Of a DNA stretch of 64,000 bases, positions 14,097 to 21,703 are shown piece after piece (position 1 is the first letter of the stretch; each line of letters starts with the position of its first letter). The notes beneath the pieces were generated by a model that was given only the letters and a program-made list of their open reading frames with translations, had not been told where the DNA came from and did no database searches. The stretch covers positions 1 through 64,000 of the forward strand of contig JAZQJZ010000034.1 of assembly GCA_045541915.1 (NCBI GenBank). Reading direction: 5' to 3'. The stretch comes from RGIG5579 sp045541915. GTDB taxonomy: Bacteria > Bacillota > Clostridia > Oscillospirales > SIG627. The translations under genes were made by a program, and so were the position numbers.

Positions 14097-15578
14097 ATGG
14101 CTGAAAATGCAAGCATTTATCAAGATATTGCCACCAGAACCGGCGGTGATATTTACATCGGTGTGGTTGGTCCCGTCCGAACGGGAAAAAGTACCTTTAT
14201 CAAACGTTTCATGGAAACTTTGGTGCTTCCTCAAATGGAAGAGACCCCGGCAAAGGAACGGGCAAAGGATGAAATGCCTCAAAGCGGTTCCGGAAAGAAT
14301 GTAATGACAACAGAACCAAAATTTGTACCGGACGAGGCTGTAAAAATTCAAATGGAAAATTCACTCTCCTTCCGTGTTAAGCTGGTTGACTGCGTCGGCT
14401 TTCCGGTGCCGGAGGCTGGTGGGCTCGAAGAAGACGGAAACATTCGCATGGTAAATACCCCTTGGTCGGAAACGCCCCTCCCCTTTGAAGAAGCAGCGGT
14501 GTTGGGGACAAGAAAAGTGATGTGGGAGCATTCCACCATTGGCATTGTAATAACAACAGATGGCTCCATCGGGCAGATCCCGCGAGATCATTATCAGGAA
14601 GCGGAGAAAAAGGTCATCCAGGAGATGAAAACTACCGGAAAGCCCTTCGCGGTCATTTTAAATTCTCAGCACCCTTCGACCGACGAAACTCAGAATCTTG
14701 CCACGCTTTTGCAAGCAAAATATCAGGTACCTGTCATTCCAATGAACTGCTTTGCTATGGAAGAAAAGGATTTTGTCTACATTTTGAAACAAATTGTTTT
14801 GGAATTCCCCATCCGCGAGATCAAGATTTCCCTTCCATCCTGGATCATTTCACTGGAAAGCAAGCATCCTTTTAAAAAGGACATTGTTGACTGCATCATA
14901 TCTAGCCTTGAAACGATCAAAAAAACCGGCGAATATTACAGTGCACTCAAAAAAATAGCACAATGTGAGCAAATTTTGTCTGCTGTAACTCTTGAATCTG
15001 ACCTTGGCACCGGACTAATCAGAGCAGATGTAAAGCCGGCAGAGCAGCTGTTCTGGGATGTTCTTTCGCAAGAGAGCGGAATGGACATTCACTCCGAATC
15101 TGAATTGATCTACGAATTTGCAAAAATGAGTGAGAAGCGCCTGCGGTATGAGAAGATATCTCAGGCTCTTCAGGATGCAGAAGAAAGCGGATACGGTATC
15201 GTCACACCGGAGCTTCAGGACCTTACCTTGGAAGAACCGGAGATCGTAAAACAATCCGGTGGATACGGTGTGAAGTTAAAAGCCAGCGCCCCCTCCATCC
15301 ATATGATTCGAGCCAATATTCAAGCAGAGATTTCGCCAATCGTTGGAAGTGAAAGACAATCGGAGGACATCGTGAAATTCCTTTTGAAGGAATTCGAAGA
15401 AGATCCCACACAAATTTGGCAATCCAATATGTTCGGAAAAAGCCTTTATGAGCTTGTTAACGAGGGCTTGAATACAAAACTGAACCATATGCCCCAGGAG
15501 GCACGGCAGAAATTAGGCGAGACATTACAAAAAATTATCAACGAAGGCAGTGGCGGTTTGATCTGCATTATTCTATAA
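14097..15578 (+). CDS. spoIVA: Stage IV sporulation protein A, spore coat scaffold ATPase
   Basis: A 493-aa protein, the usual length for SpoIVA. The N-terminus has a TRAFAC-type P-loop, GPVRTGKST at residues 25-33, followed by 'DCVGFPVPEAGG' (switch/Walker B region) and 'NTPWSETPLPFEEAA', all hallmarks of the family. The central and C-terminal domains carry the long helices and a glycine-rich end that in Bacillus binds SpoVM. SpoIVA hydrolyses ATP to polymerise on the forespore surface and forms the basement layer of the coat. Here it stands alone between a radical-SAM-like gene and rubrerythrin, with a sigma-E promoter and its own terminator. ATG at 14097 follows GGAGG by 8 bases. Confidence 0.97.
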   Translation: MAENASIYQDIATRTGGDIYIGVVGPVRTGKSTFIKRFMETLVLPQMEETPAKERAKDEMPQSGSGKNVMTTEPKFVPDEAVKIQMENSLSFRVKLVDCVGFPVPEAGGLEEDGNIRMVNTPWSETPLPFEEAAVLGTRKVMWEHSTIGIVITTDGSIGQIPRDHYQEAEKKVIQEMKTTGKPFAVILNSQHPSTDETQNLATLLQAKYQVPVIPMNCFAMEEKDFVYILKQIVLEFPIREIKISLPSWIISLESKHPFKKDIVDCIISSLETIKKTGEYYSALKKIAQCEQILSAVTLESDLGTGLIRADVKPAEQLFWDVLSQESGMDIHSESELIYEFAKMSEKRLRYEKISQALQDAEESGYGIVTPELQDLTLEEPEIVKQSGGYGVKLKASAPSIHMIRANIQAEISPIVGSERQSEDIVKFLLKEFEEDPTQIWQSNMFGKSLYELVNEGLNTKLNHMPQEARQKLGETLQKIINEGSGGLICIIL

Positions 15579-15612
15579 AAAAACAGGGGAAAATTTCCCC
15601 TGTTTTTCTTTT
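15579..15612 (+). terminator. Terminator of spoIVA
   Basis: AAACAGGGGAAA and TTTCCCCTGTTT form a near-perfect stem followed by TTTCTTTT right after the stop codon. Confidence 0.85.
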
Positions 15613-15661
15613 ACAAAAATGTTGAAAAAAAGTTCATTCAATGATATAATAAATTGTCATT

Positions 15662-16195
15662 TTATTGACTGTTTTCTCTCACCTTGAAATACGCTTTTGG
15701 ATGCTTACATACAGGGCAGATTTCCGGAGCATTGGGCGATGCGACAACATGGCCGCAATTGAGGCAGATCCACTCTGTTTCCATTCCCTTGGAATAAATC
15801 GCATTGTGATTGACAAGGCTTTGTAAAAGCCGAAATCTCTTTTCATGACTTAACTCAATTTTTGCAACCGCTTGGAAGGTGTTGGCGATCTGCTCGAATC
15901 CCTCCTCTTTGGCAATTCTTGCAAATTCAGGATACATCACCGAATGCTCATGAAGCTCGGCTTCCGCGCTTTGCATAAGGTTTTGATCGGTGGTGTGGAT
16001 ACACGAGAGCAGATCCCAGTAGATCTTTGCATGAGCCTTTTCATTTTGAGAGGTTTCCATAAATATATTGGCAATTTCCTCAAATCCGTCTTTTCTGGCT
16101 CTTTTGGCGAAGTACTCATAAAGCACCGCCGCTTGCGCCTCACCGCTGATGGCGCTTCTTAAGTTGTTTTCTGTTTTTGTATTTTTGATTTCCAT
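15662..16195 (-). CDS. rbr: Rubrerythrin
   Basis: A 177-aa non-haem di-iron protein. The ferritin-like four-helix bundle (residues 8-135) carries the Glu/His ligands in 'SGEAQAA', 'ETSQNEKAH', 'EGFEQIA' and 'ELSHEKRF'. The C-terminal rubredoxin-like domain (142-172) has two CXXC knuckles, CLNC and CPVC. Rubrerythrins reduce hydrogen peroxide with electrons from NAD(P)H via rubredoxin and protect anaerobes from oxygen. AGGAGG sits 6 bases before the ATG. It is monocistronic and divergent from rsmA. Confidence 0.95.
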   Translation of the reverse strand: MEIKNTKTENNLRSAISGEAQAAVLYEYFAKRARKDGFEEIANIFMETSQNEKAHAKIYWDLLSCIHTTDQNLMQSAEAELHEHSVMYPEFARIAKEEGFEQIANTFQAVAKIELSHEKRFRLLQSLVNHNAIYSKGMETEWICLNCGHVVASPNAPEICPVCKHPKAYFKVRENSQ

Positions 16196-16259
16196 TTTGT
16201 CCTCCTTTTGATCTTTTTTCTATTTTTCCCAAAAAATACGTTTCATACAAAGGATAACT

Positions 16260-17153
16260 ATGAATTTATATTCTGCTAACGAAATGAAGTCACTCCTGGA
16301 AAGACACGACTTCTTTTTCAAAAAAAACCTTGGACAAAACTTTTTAATGAATGAAAATCAAGCTGCCAAAATTGCCAAGGCATCTCTTGAAACTGTTTCT
16401 GAAAACAAGAGAACCCTAGCGCTGGAGATCGGCCCGGGCGCCGGCTCTCTTACGATCCAGCTTGCATCCTGCTTTGATCAGGTTTTGGCTTTGGAGATCG
16501 ATCCGCATCTGATTGGAGTTTTAAACGAAAGTCTTGCAGAATGCCACAATACTACTGTTTTCAATCAGGATGCTTTAACCTTTGACTACGCATCAATTTT
16601 AGATTTATATCCGGATCATGAGATTGCAGTTTGCTCCAATCTCCCATACTATATCACCAGTGAAATTATCATGAGACTTTTAGAGAGCGCTCTTCCCATT
16701 CGATCCATCACCGTTTTGATCCAGAAGGAAGCCTGCAACCGGTTGATTTCCAAACCTGGAAGTGCAGATTACGGGGCCATTACCGCAGCGGTTTCTTATT
16801 ATGCAAAGGCAGAAAAACTTTTTGTTGTGGGTCCAGGCAATTTTATTCCAAGACCAAAAGTTGATTCTGCAGTTTTGCGATTGATCCCCTTTTCCGCACC
16901 ACCTGTGGAAACGTTCGACAAAGGGCTGTTTTTTCAAGTCATTCGTGCAGCCTTTTCCGCTCGAAGGAAAACGCTTTCCAATGCTCTGCAAACGGCACTC
17001 TCCTCCTTTTTTTCCAAAGAAGCCATTTTATCGGCGCTATCATCTGCCGAGGTTGATCCAAACCGCAGAGGAGAGACCCTCTCCCTTCAGGAATTTGCCA
17101 AAATTGCCAATTCTCTTTCAGAAAAAAACAGTAAAACGAAGGATGAACTATGA
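16260..17153 (+). CDS. rsmA: 16S rRNA dimethyladenosine transferase KsgA
   Basis: A 297-aa class I methyltransferase. It has the family start 'FFKKNLGQNFLMNENQ' (19-34), the SAM-binding EIGPGAG motif (56-62), acidic 'LEIDPHL', and the catalytic NLPY at residues 127-130. The C-terminal helical domain contains 'IPRPKVDSAVLRL' and 'RAAFSARRKTLSNAL'. The enzyme dimethylates two adjacent adenines near the 3' end of 16S rRNA during late 30S assembly. Its stop overlaps the start of the next gene by four bases, so the secreted-protein/kinase/peptidase run downstream is probably transcribed with it. Confidence 0.96.
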   Translation: MNLYSANEMKSLLERHDFFFKKNLGQNFLMNENQAAKIAKASLETVSENKRTLALEIGPGAGSLTIQLASCFDQVLALEIDPHLIGVLNESLAECHNTTVFNQDALTFDYASILDLYPDHEIAVCSNLPYYITSEIIMRLLESALPIRSITVLIQKEACNRLISKPGSADYGAITAAVSYYAKAEKLFVVGPGNFIPRPKVDSAVLRLIPFSAPPVETFDKGLFFQVIRAAFSARRKTLSNALQTALSSFFSKEAILSALSSAEVDPNRRGETLSLQEFAKIANSLSEKNSKTKDEL

Positions 17154-18502
17154 AACGAATTTCTATTTTGATTTCCATTATTCTTGCCATTCTTTTGCTT
17201 TGTATCCCAACTTATGCCAAGGATCGCAATGATCTCCAAAAGATTTACAGTGATTTAACCCAGTATTTATATACACCTTATTTTAATCATTCTGAGGTTT
17301 TTCCCGAATATGAGGCGGAGCTTGAGCGAACCAAGCAAATGCTGGATAACAAAAATGCAACCGCCGCTGAAATCAATCAGCAATATACTGTCATTCGAAA
17401 TACATATTCAAAGCTGGCGAAGAGTGTGTTTGACTATTCCTCCCTAGACCTTTTTGTGGAGCATTTTAATCTTTTGAATATCAATTTGTTTGAGGAAACC
17501 TCCTGGGACTCTTTTTACGACTTAATGGAGGAAATTTTCGATGAGGTGGAATCCCCCACCTTGTTTAAAAAAGGAAATTCAACCAAGGAGACTTACGATC
17601 AGACAGTTAACGATTACATCAAAGGTTTTTCCACTCAGTTTCAAAGTCTTTTTAACAATTTAAAGCTTAGAGATCTCTCAGAAGGAATGACGAAGGAACT
17701 GTTGGAATCTCTCCTATATTACTGCATTCTTTCCTCCAATGAAGAGTTTATGAGTGAAAGTCCCTATTGGCCTGATTATGTGGACGCAATGGAAACCGTT
17801 ACCGGTTGTATTGAGAAAAACAGGCCTACTCAAAATGAAATTGACGCAGCTGCTGCAAGGCTTTTAAGCTCTCACAAACGACTGTGCGAGGAAACTTTTG
17901 ATTCTACAACGGCGCAAGCGGAATTAGAGCGCTATGATCGGCTTTCCCCAGATGATTACACCGAACCAAGCTGGGAACGGTATCAAAAAAACGTAAAGAA
18001 ATTAAAAGAAAAAACAGAAGAGCCTCTCTTCTTTTACTCAAAATCAATCTCCAATTTTGAAGATTTCAAAAAGCAAATCAACGCCTACTACGGCTCTCTT
18101 GCTGCTCCTTGTGAAGAAGCATATAAAAATCTGGTAACAAAAGAGAAATACGGCGAGCTCTTCTCACTTTGCAGCACATATGCTGGTGTTAGCAGCTCTG
18201 AGGGAGTTGTAGTGAAATGGAAATTGCTTCAAGAAGCCGTTCAGCAAGGAAAAGAAATAATTGGATCTGTAGATTCCACCGGAGACGATTTTGATCGCGC
18301 CATTGCAAACATCAAAGAAGCCGCTGAAAATTTAATTGCTGCCCAAAAGTTCCTTTCAGAAGAGCAAAGCGGCCTGGTTACGCAGGATTTGGGAACCTTA
18401 CAATTGATCATCATTTCCCTCGTGATATCATTGCTTTTATCTGCGAGCCTTGCTTGCTATGTTTCATACCGGCATAACGGAACGTTAGATTGGAGAAGAT
18501 AA
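17150..18502 (+). CDS. Secreted, membrane-tethered FIVAR-like helical protein
   Basis: A 450-aa protein with a signal peptide (MKRISILISIILAILLLCIP, cleavage near TYA-KD), a long helical ectodomain and one C-terminal transmembrane helix (about 417-440, 'LIIISLVISLLLSASLACYV') with a short basic cytoplasmic tail. The ectodomain has FIVAR-like pieces: helix, 'YTEPSWERYQKNVKKLKE' (about 265-282), and 'IANIKEAAENLIAAQ' near 381. FIVAR modules bind cell-wall or glycan ligands in other proteins; function here is unknown. Its gene overlaps rsmA (ATGA) and the kinase gene (TAATG), so it is the first specific member of a tight four-gene run and could be the substrate or anchor for the kinase or peptidase encoded next. 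Confidence 0.7.
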   Translation: MKRISILISIILAILLLCIPTYAKDRNDLQKIYSDLTQYLYTPYFNHSEVFPEYEAELERTKQMLDNKNATAAEINQQYTVIRNTYSKLAKSVFDYSSLDLFVEHFNLLNINLFEETSWDSFYDLMEEIFDEVESPTLFKKGNSTKETYDQTVNDYIKGFSTQFQSLFNNLKLRDLSEGMTKELLESLLYYCILSSNEEFMSESPYWPDYVDAMETVTGCIEKNRPTQNEIDAAAARLLSSHKRLCEETFDSTTAQAELERYDRLSPDDYTEPSWERYQKNVKKLKEKTEEPLFFYSKSISNFEDFKKQINAYYGSLAAPCEEAYKNLVTKEKYGELFSLCSTYAGVSSSEGVVVKWKLLQEAVQQGKEIIGSVDSTGDDFDRAIANIKEAAENLIAAQKFLSEEQSGLVTQDLGTLQLIIISLVISLLLSASLACYVSYRHNGTLDWRR

Positions 18503-19218
18503 TGAAGCATTACACCATTGCCGAACTATCGGTTCAAATGGATCCACAGCACGCACCGCTTCTACCGAGAGCAATCCCCTATCTTTCGGAGGGAGACGGT
18601 AGTTCGGATTGTGTGCTTGCTGTTTCTGAAGAGACCGTTCAGTATTATCTTAATCTGTATCCCGGTGTTACGCGAGATGTGATCGAATACATGGTAATTG
18701 GTTCCCAGTTTTATTCTCATTTGATTGAGCGTTCCGGACTGATGCTTCATGCCTCTGCCGTTGAACTGGATGGAAAGGCGTATTTGTTTTCCGCCCCCAG
18801 CGGTACGGGTAAATCCACCCATACCTCGCTTTGGGTCGAAGAGTTTTCTCCCCGCGCACGAATCATCAATGATGACAAACCAGCCATTCGCATTCTTCCG
18901 GACGGAATTTATGTTTACGGTACACCCTGGAGCGGAAAATCGGATTTAAATCAAAACATCAAGGTTCCTTTGCAAGGGATCACTTTCATTTCCAGAGGAG
19001 AAGAGAATCATATTGAGCCGGCCGATTCCAAGTTTTCCATAACCAATTTATTAAAGCAGACGATTCGTCCTAAGGAGAATGAAGCTCGTTTTTCTTTGCT
19101 ATTGGGACACATTGATAATCTGGTTAAGCGCGTCCCGATATATAAAATGAGATGCAATATGAATCCGGAAGCGGCCCACTTATCATATAAATTCATGTCA
19201 AAGGGAGTGGTAAAATGA
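18502..19218 (+). CDS. HprK-like serine kinase / PEPCK-fold P-loop protein
   Basis: A 238-aa soluble protein starting at MKHYTIAEL behind GGAGA. It has the HPr kinase/PEPCK-like core: 'MLHASAV' (81-87), the P-loop APSGTGKST (98-106), and 'NDDKPAIR' (123-130), with a second glycine turn 'TPWSGKSD' (141-148). Such small HprK relatives occur beside PqqD-like proteins, and some phosphorylate Ser in peptide natural products; others have no known substrate. It lacks the N-terminal half of true HprK and any HPr gene nearby. It overlaps both neighbours (TAATG, ATGA), so its substrate is probably in this run, for example the FIVAR-like protein or the PqqD-like protein. The function is inferred. Confidence 0.75.
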   Translation: MKHYTIAELSVQMDPQHAPLLPRAIPYLSEGDGSSDCVLAVSEETVQYYLNLYPGVTRDVIEYMVIGSQFYSHLIERSGLMLHASAVELDGKAYLFSAPSGTGKSTHTSLWVEEFSPRARIINDDKPAIRILPDGIYVYGTPWSGKSDLNQNIKVPLQGITFISRGEENHIEPADSKFSITNLLKQTIRPKENEARFSLLLGHIDNLVKRVPIYKMRCNMNPEAAHLSYKFMSKGVVK

Positions 19219-19475
19219 AAATCAAAAGCGGTTATATGCTGAAAAAGGTTGCAGACAATTATATTGTTGTACCCGTGCAAAATCTTGATTTTGACGGTGT
19301 GATTACGCTAAACGAAACCGGTGTTGTTTTATGGGAAGCCCTTTCGACAGATACCGAAACGGAAAAGCTTGTGAAGTTGATGTTGGATCAATATGAGGTT
19401 TCCGAAGAGACAGCAAAGCAAGATGTAATTTCCTTTTTGAAAATGCTTCGGGATGAAAATTTGATCGATGAATAA
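19215..19475 (+). CDS. PqqD-family protein (RRE-like)
   Basis: An 86-aa protein with the PqqD fold signature: an N-terminal beta hairpin ('YMLKKVADNYIVVPVQN'), 'FDGVITLNETGVVLWEAL' (27-44), then a winged-helix with 'DQYEVSEETAKQDVISFLKML' and an acidic end. PqqD-like domains bind leader peptides and hand them to modifying enzymes. No radical SAM maturase or short precursor with a clear leader is seen within the run, so a classic RiPP pathway is not shown. The ATG overlaps the kinase stop, and the next gene overlaps its stop by 8 bp. Confidence 0.85.
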   Translation: MKIKSGYMLKKVADNYIVVPVQNLDFDGVITLNETGVVLWEALSTDTETEKLVKLMLDQYEVSEETAKQDVISFLKMLRDENLIDE

Positions 19476-19917
19476 GAAAAAAAACATTTCCTTTGCCGAG
19501 CTTTATCCATTGATCCAAGATGCGATTGGGGAAGGGAAAAACATCTCTTTTACTGCTTTCGGTAGCAGTATGTCACCATTCATTCAAGGTGGATGTGACA
19601 GAGTGGTTTTATCTCCTCTTTACAATGCACCAAAAAAAGGTGACATCATTTTTTATCGGCGAAGAAATGGCAATTTTGCACTTCACCGCATTGTGAAAAG
19701 TTGCGGTAATGAGTATTTTTTATGCGGAGATCATCAATACACCTTGGAGCGTGGGATCAAACAGGAACATATCGTTGCTATTTTATCCGAAATTCAGCGA
19801 ACAAACAGCTCTCTTTTTGATCGCCCTTTTTTTGCTAAAGCCTGGTGTTTTTTTCTACCACTTCGTCGCTTTGTTCTTCACATTTTCTCCTTTTTTAAAA
19901 GAGTTTTTCATTCGTAA
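19468..19917 (+). CDS. S24/S26 signal-peptidase-like protease
   Basis: A 149-aa protein of the LexA/signal peptidase I superfamily. 'TAFGSSMSPFIQGGCDRV' (29-45) gives the catalytic Ser34 in an SMxP motif, 'GDIIFYRR' matches box C, and 'NFALHRIVK' (69-77) places His73 where bacterial leader peptidases have Lys, as in SipW and eukaryotic-type enzymes. 'CGDHQYTLERGI' is the box E region. The N-terminus has no transmembrane anchor; a hydrophobic, basic C-terminal segment (125-149) may sit at the membrane. Likely it cleaves a product of the same run, perhaps the FIVAR-like protein. That partner is inference. Confidence 0.8.
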   Translation: MNKKKNISFAELYPLIQDAIGEGKNISFTAFGSSMSPFIQGGCDRVVLSPLYNAPKKGDIIFYRRRNGNFALHRIVKSCGNEYFLCGDHQYTLERGIKQEHIVAILSEIQRTNSSLFDRPFFAKAWCFFLPLRRFVLHIFSFFKRVFHS

Positions 19918-19952
19918 TTTCATCCATTTCATAAAAAGTCAGAGAGGGTTCT

Positions 19953-20792
19953 ATGCACATCATCAAAACACAGAGCCAATCCGGCACTTTTTCCTGGAGA
20001 GCGCTTTTACGGCACATTTTTAAAGATCATATTTTTGAAAGTGCTGCCACCCTCTCCTATTATTTTCTTTTCTCCGTTTTCCCCCTGGGAATCTTCATTA
20101 GCGCAGCTTTCTCCACGCTGAATGTTTCCGAAGAAAACATTGCCTTTCTTGCTAATCTCATCCCCAACGAGATTCTTACGGTGCTGGAGGAGTATTTAAG
20201 AGAGAGCGCACGGGGAAACGCCCTTTCTTTGATGATGATCGGCGGGATCCTGACCATCTACTCTATGGGAAAAGCCATTCAAACGATGAAACGAAAAATT
20301 ATGCTTTCCTATAACGCGAAAGCAAAAAATCAGACCGTTGCCGGGTGGATCGTTTCCTTCGTCTTTGTTTTTCTGGTGATGATCTCCTTCTATGCAATGC
20401 TAATCATCATTGTAGCTGGAAACCGGATTTTTAATTGGACTGTGACCATCTTCCCTTTTTTAAATGCCGTTTATCCCACCTTTCAGTTTGTACGCCTTTT
20501 CGTGGTGGCAGGCTACCTGTTTTTTGTTCTTTGGGGGCTTTATTACATTTTACCCGGCATCAAACAAAGCAGCCGCCTGGTGTTACCCGGTGCTTCGTTT
20601 GCCATGCTATCTTGGGTCTTGATGTCTTATCTATTCTCTTATTATTTACAGCATTTCAGCAATCTCACTTCCCTTTACGGCTCCCTTAGCATGATCATTG
20701 CCTTAATGCTTTGGCTTTTTATTGTCAATCTAATCCTTCTGATGGGGGCATATATTAATTCTTATTTTTATTCTTTGAGGCCAAAAACATGA
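19953..20792 (+). CDS. YihY/BrkB-family integral membrane protein
   Basis: A 279-aa protein with six predicted transmembrane helices, starting with 'FESAATLSYYFLFSVFPLGIFIS', the hallmark of the YihY (formerly ribonuclease BN) family, and ending in 'LYGSLSMIIALMLWLFIVNLILLMGAYINS'. Members are inner-membrane proteins of uncertain role, not RNase BN. The ATG at 19953 follows AGAGGG. It overlaps the NUDIX gene (ATGA), which in turn overlaps the DUF523 gene, giving a compact three-gene run 35 bp after the peptidase. Confidence 0.92.
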   Translation: MHIIKTQSQSGTFSWRALLRHIFKDHIFESAATLSYYFLFSVFPLGIFISAAFSTLNVSEENIAFLANLIPNEILTVLEEYLRESARGNALSLMMIGGILTIYSMGKAIQTMKRKIMLSYNAKAKNQTVAGWIVSFVFVFLVMISFYAMLIIIVAGNRIFNWTVTIFPFLNAVYPTFQFVRLFVVAGYLFFVLWGLYYILPGIKQSSRLVLPGASFAMLSWVLMSYLFSYYLQHFSNLTSLYGSLSMIIALMLWLFIVNLILLMGAYINSYFYSLRPKT

Positions 20793-21256
20793 TCAATACA
20801 AGCCTTTGCTATTTGGAAAAGGACGGGAAGTATCTAATGCTTCACCGCGTAAAAAAGGAAAACGATATCAACAAGGACAAGTGGATCGGAATTGGTGGAA
20901 AGTTTGAGGAAAAGGAAAGCCCTGAGGATTGTGTTTGCCGGGAAGTAAAAGAGGAAACGGGACTTGACCTCTTGTCTTTTCAATACCGTGGCATTGTTAC
21001 CTTTGTTTCCGATGGATTTGAAACAGAGTGGATGCATCTTTTTACGTCCGATCATTTTTCCGGCAGTTTAACAACTTGCAATGAAGGCGTGCTGGAATGG
21101 ATCCCAAAGGATAAAATGTATGACCTCCCCATTTGGGAAGGAGATCGCATTTTTCTTCGGCTTTTGGAACAAAATGCACCGTTTTTCTCCCTAAAGCTGG
21201 TTTACTGCGGAGACAAATTAACGAGGGCAGTATTAAACGGAGAAGTCATTTTATGA
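20789..21256 (+). CDS. NUDIX hydrolase (8-oxo-dGTP diphosphatase-like)
   Basis: A 155-aa protein with a complete Nudix box from Gly37 to Leu59 (G-X5-E, then REVKEETGL), the Mg2+-binding helix. The N-terminus 'TSLCYLEKDGKYLMLHRVKKENDINKDKW' resembles MutT/YtkD-like enzymes that clean oxidised nucleotides. The exact substrate cannot be read from sequence. Four-base overlap with both neighbours. Confidence 0.9.
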   Translation: MINTSLCYLEKDGKYLMLHRVKKENDINKDKWIGIGGKFEEKESPEDCVCREVKEETGLDLLSFQYRGIVTFVSDGFETEWMHLFTSDHFSGSLTTCNEGVLEWIPKDKMYDLPIWEGDRIFLRLLEQNAPFFSLKLVYCGDKLTRAVLNGEVIL

Positions 21257-21675
21257 AAGAAAAAGTACTGATCAGCGCTTGTCTCTTGGGGACACCATGC
21301 CGGTACGACGGTGCTTCCAAGCCCTGCAGAATACCGGATGAAATTATATCAAAATATGATCTGATTCCCTTTTGTCCCGAGGTTGCCGCCGGTCTTTCCA
21401 CGCCGAGACTTCCCTGTGAAATTCAAAATGGACGTGTCATTCGTTCCGACGGCAAAGATCTAACAACTGAGTATCAGTTAGGCGCGGAAAAAGCCTTGCA
21501 AACAGTAAGAGAGCATCAATGCAAGTTTGCCATTTTAAAAGAAAAAAGTCCTTCCTGCGGAAAGCGTTTTCGTTATGACGGATCGTTTCAAGGAAAACTG
21601 GTAAAGGGTTGTGGAATTACCTGTGCACTTTTAGAAGAGCACCAAATCAAAGTCTTATCGGAAGAAGATATATAA
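21253..21675 (+). CDS. DUF523-family protein
   Basis: A 140-aa protein starting at MKEKVLISACLLGTPCRYDG, the DUF523 signature. Conserved cysteines at 'SACLLGTPC', 'FCPEVAAGL', 'KSPSCG' and 'GCGITCALL' suggest metal or cluster binding, reminiscent of thiouridine desulfidase TudS, to which the family is related. A role in desulfurisation of thiolated nucleobases is a possibility only. The ATG overlaps the stop of the NUDIX gene; longer frames lie inside that gene and are rejected. Confidence 0.88.
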   Translation: MKEKVLISACLLGTPCRYDGASKPCRIPDEIISKYDLIPFCPEVAAGLSTPRLPCEIQNGRVIRSDGKDLTTEYQLGAEKALQTVREHQCKFAILKEKSPSCGKRFRYDGSFQGKLVKGCGITCALLEEHQIKVLSEEDI

Positions 21676-21703
21676 AAAATCGCCGCATTGCGGCGATTTT
21701 TTA
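21675..21703. terminator. Bidirectional terminator between DUF523 and ABC-F genes
   Basis: AAAAAATCGCCGCA with TTGCGGCGATTTTTT makes a GC-rich stem flanked by A and T runs, placed between convergent genes and reaching into the stop of the ABC-F gene. Confidence 0.85.

Noticed and set aside
19709..20023. Possible extra small protein between the S24/S26 peptidase and YihY, considered as a peptide precursor
   Set aside because: It is an out-of-frame overlap of the peptidase gene without a start signal or leader-core layout.
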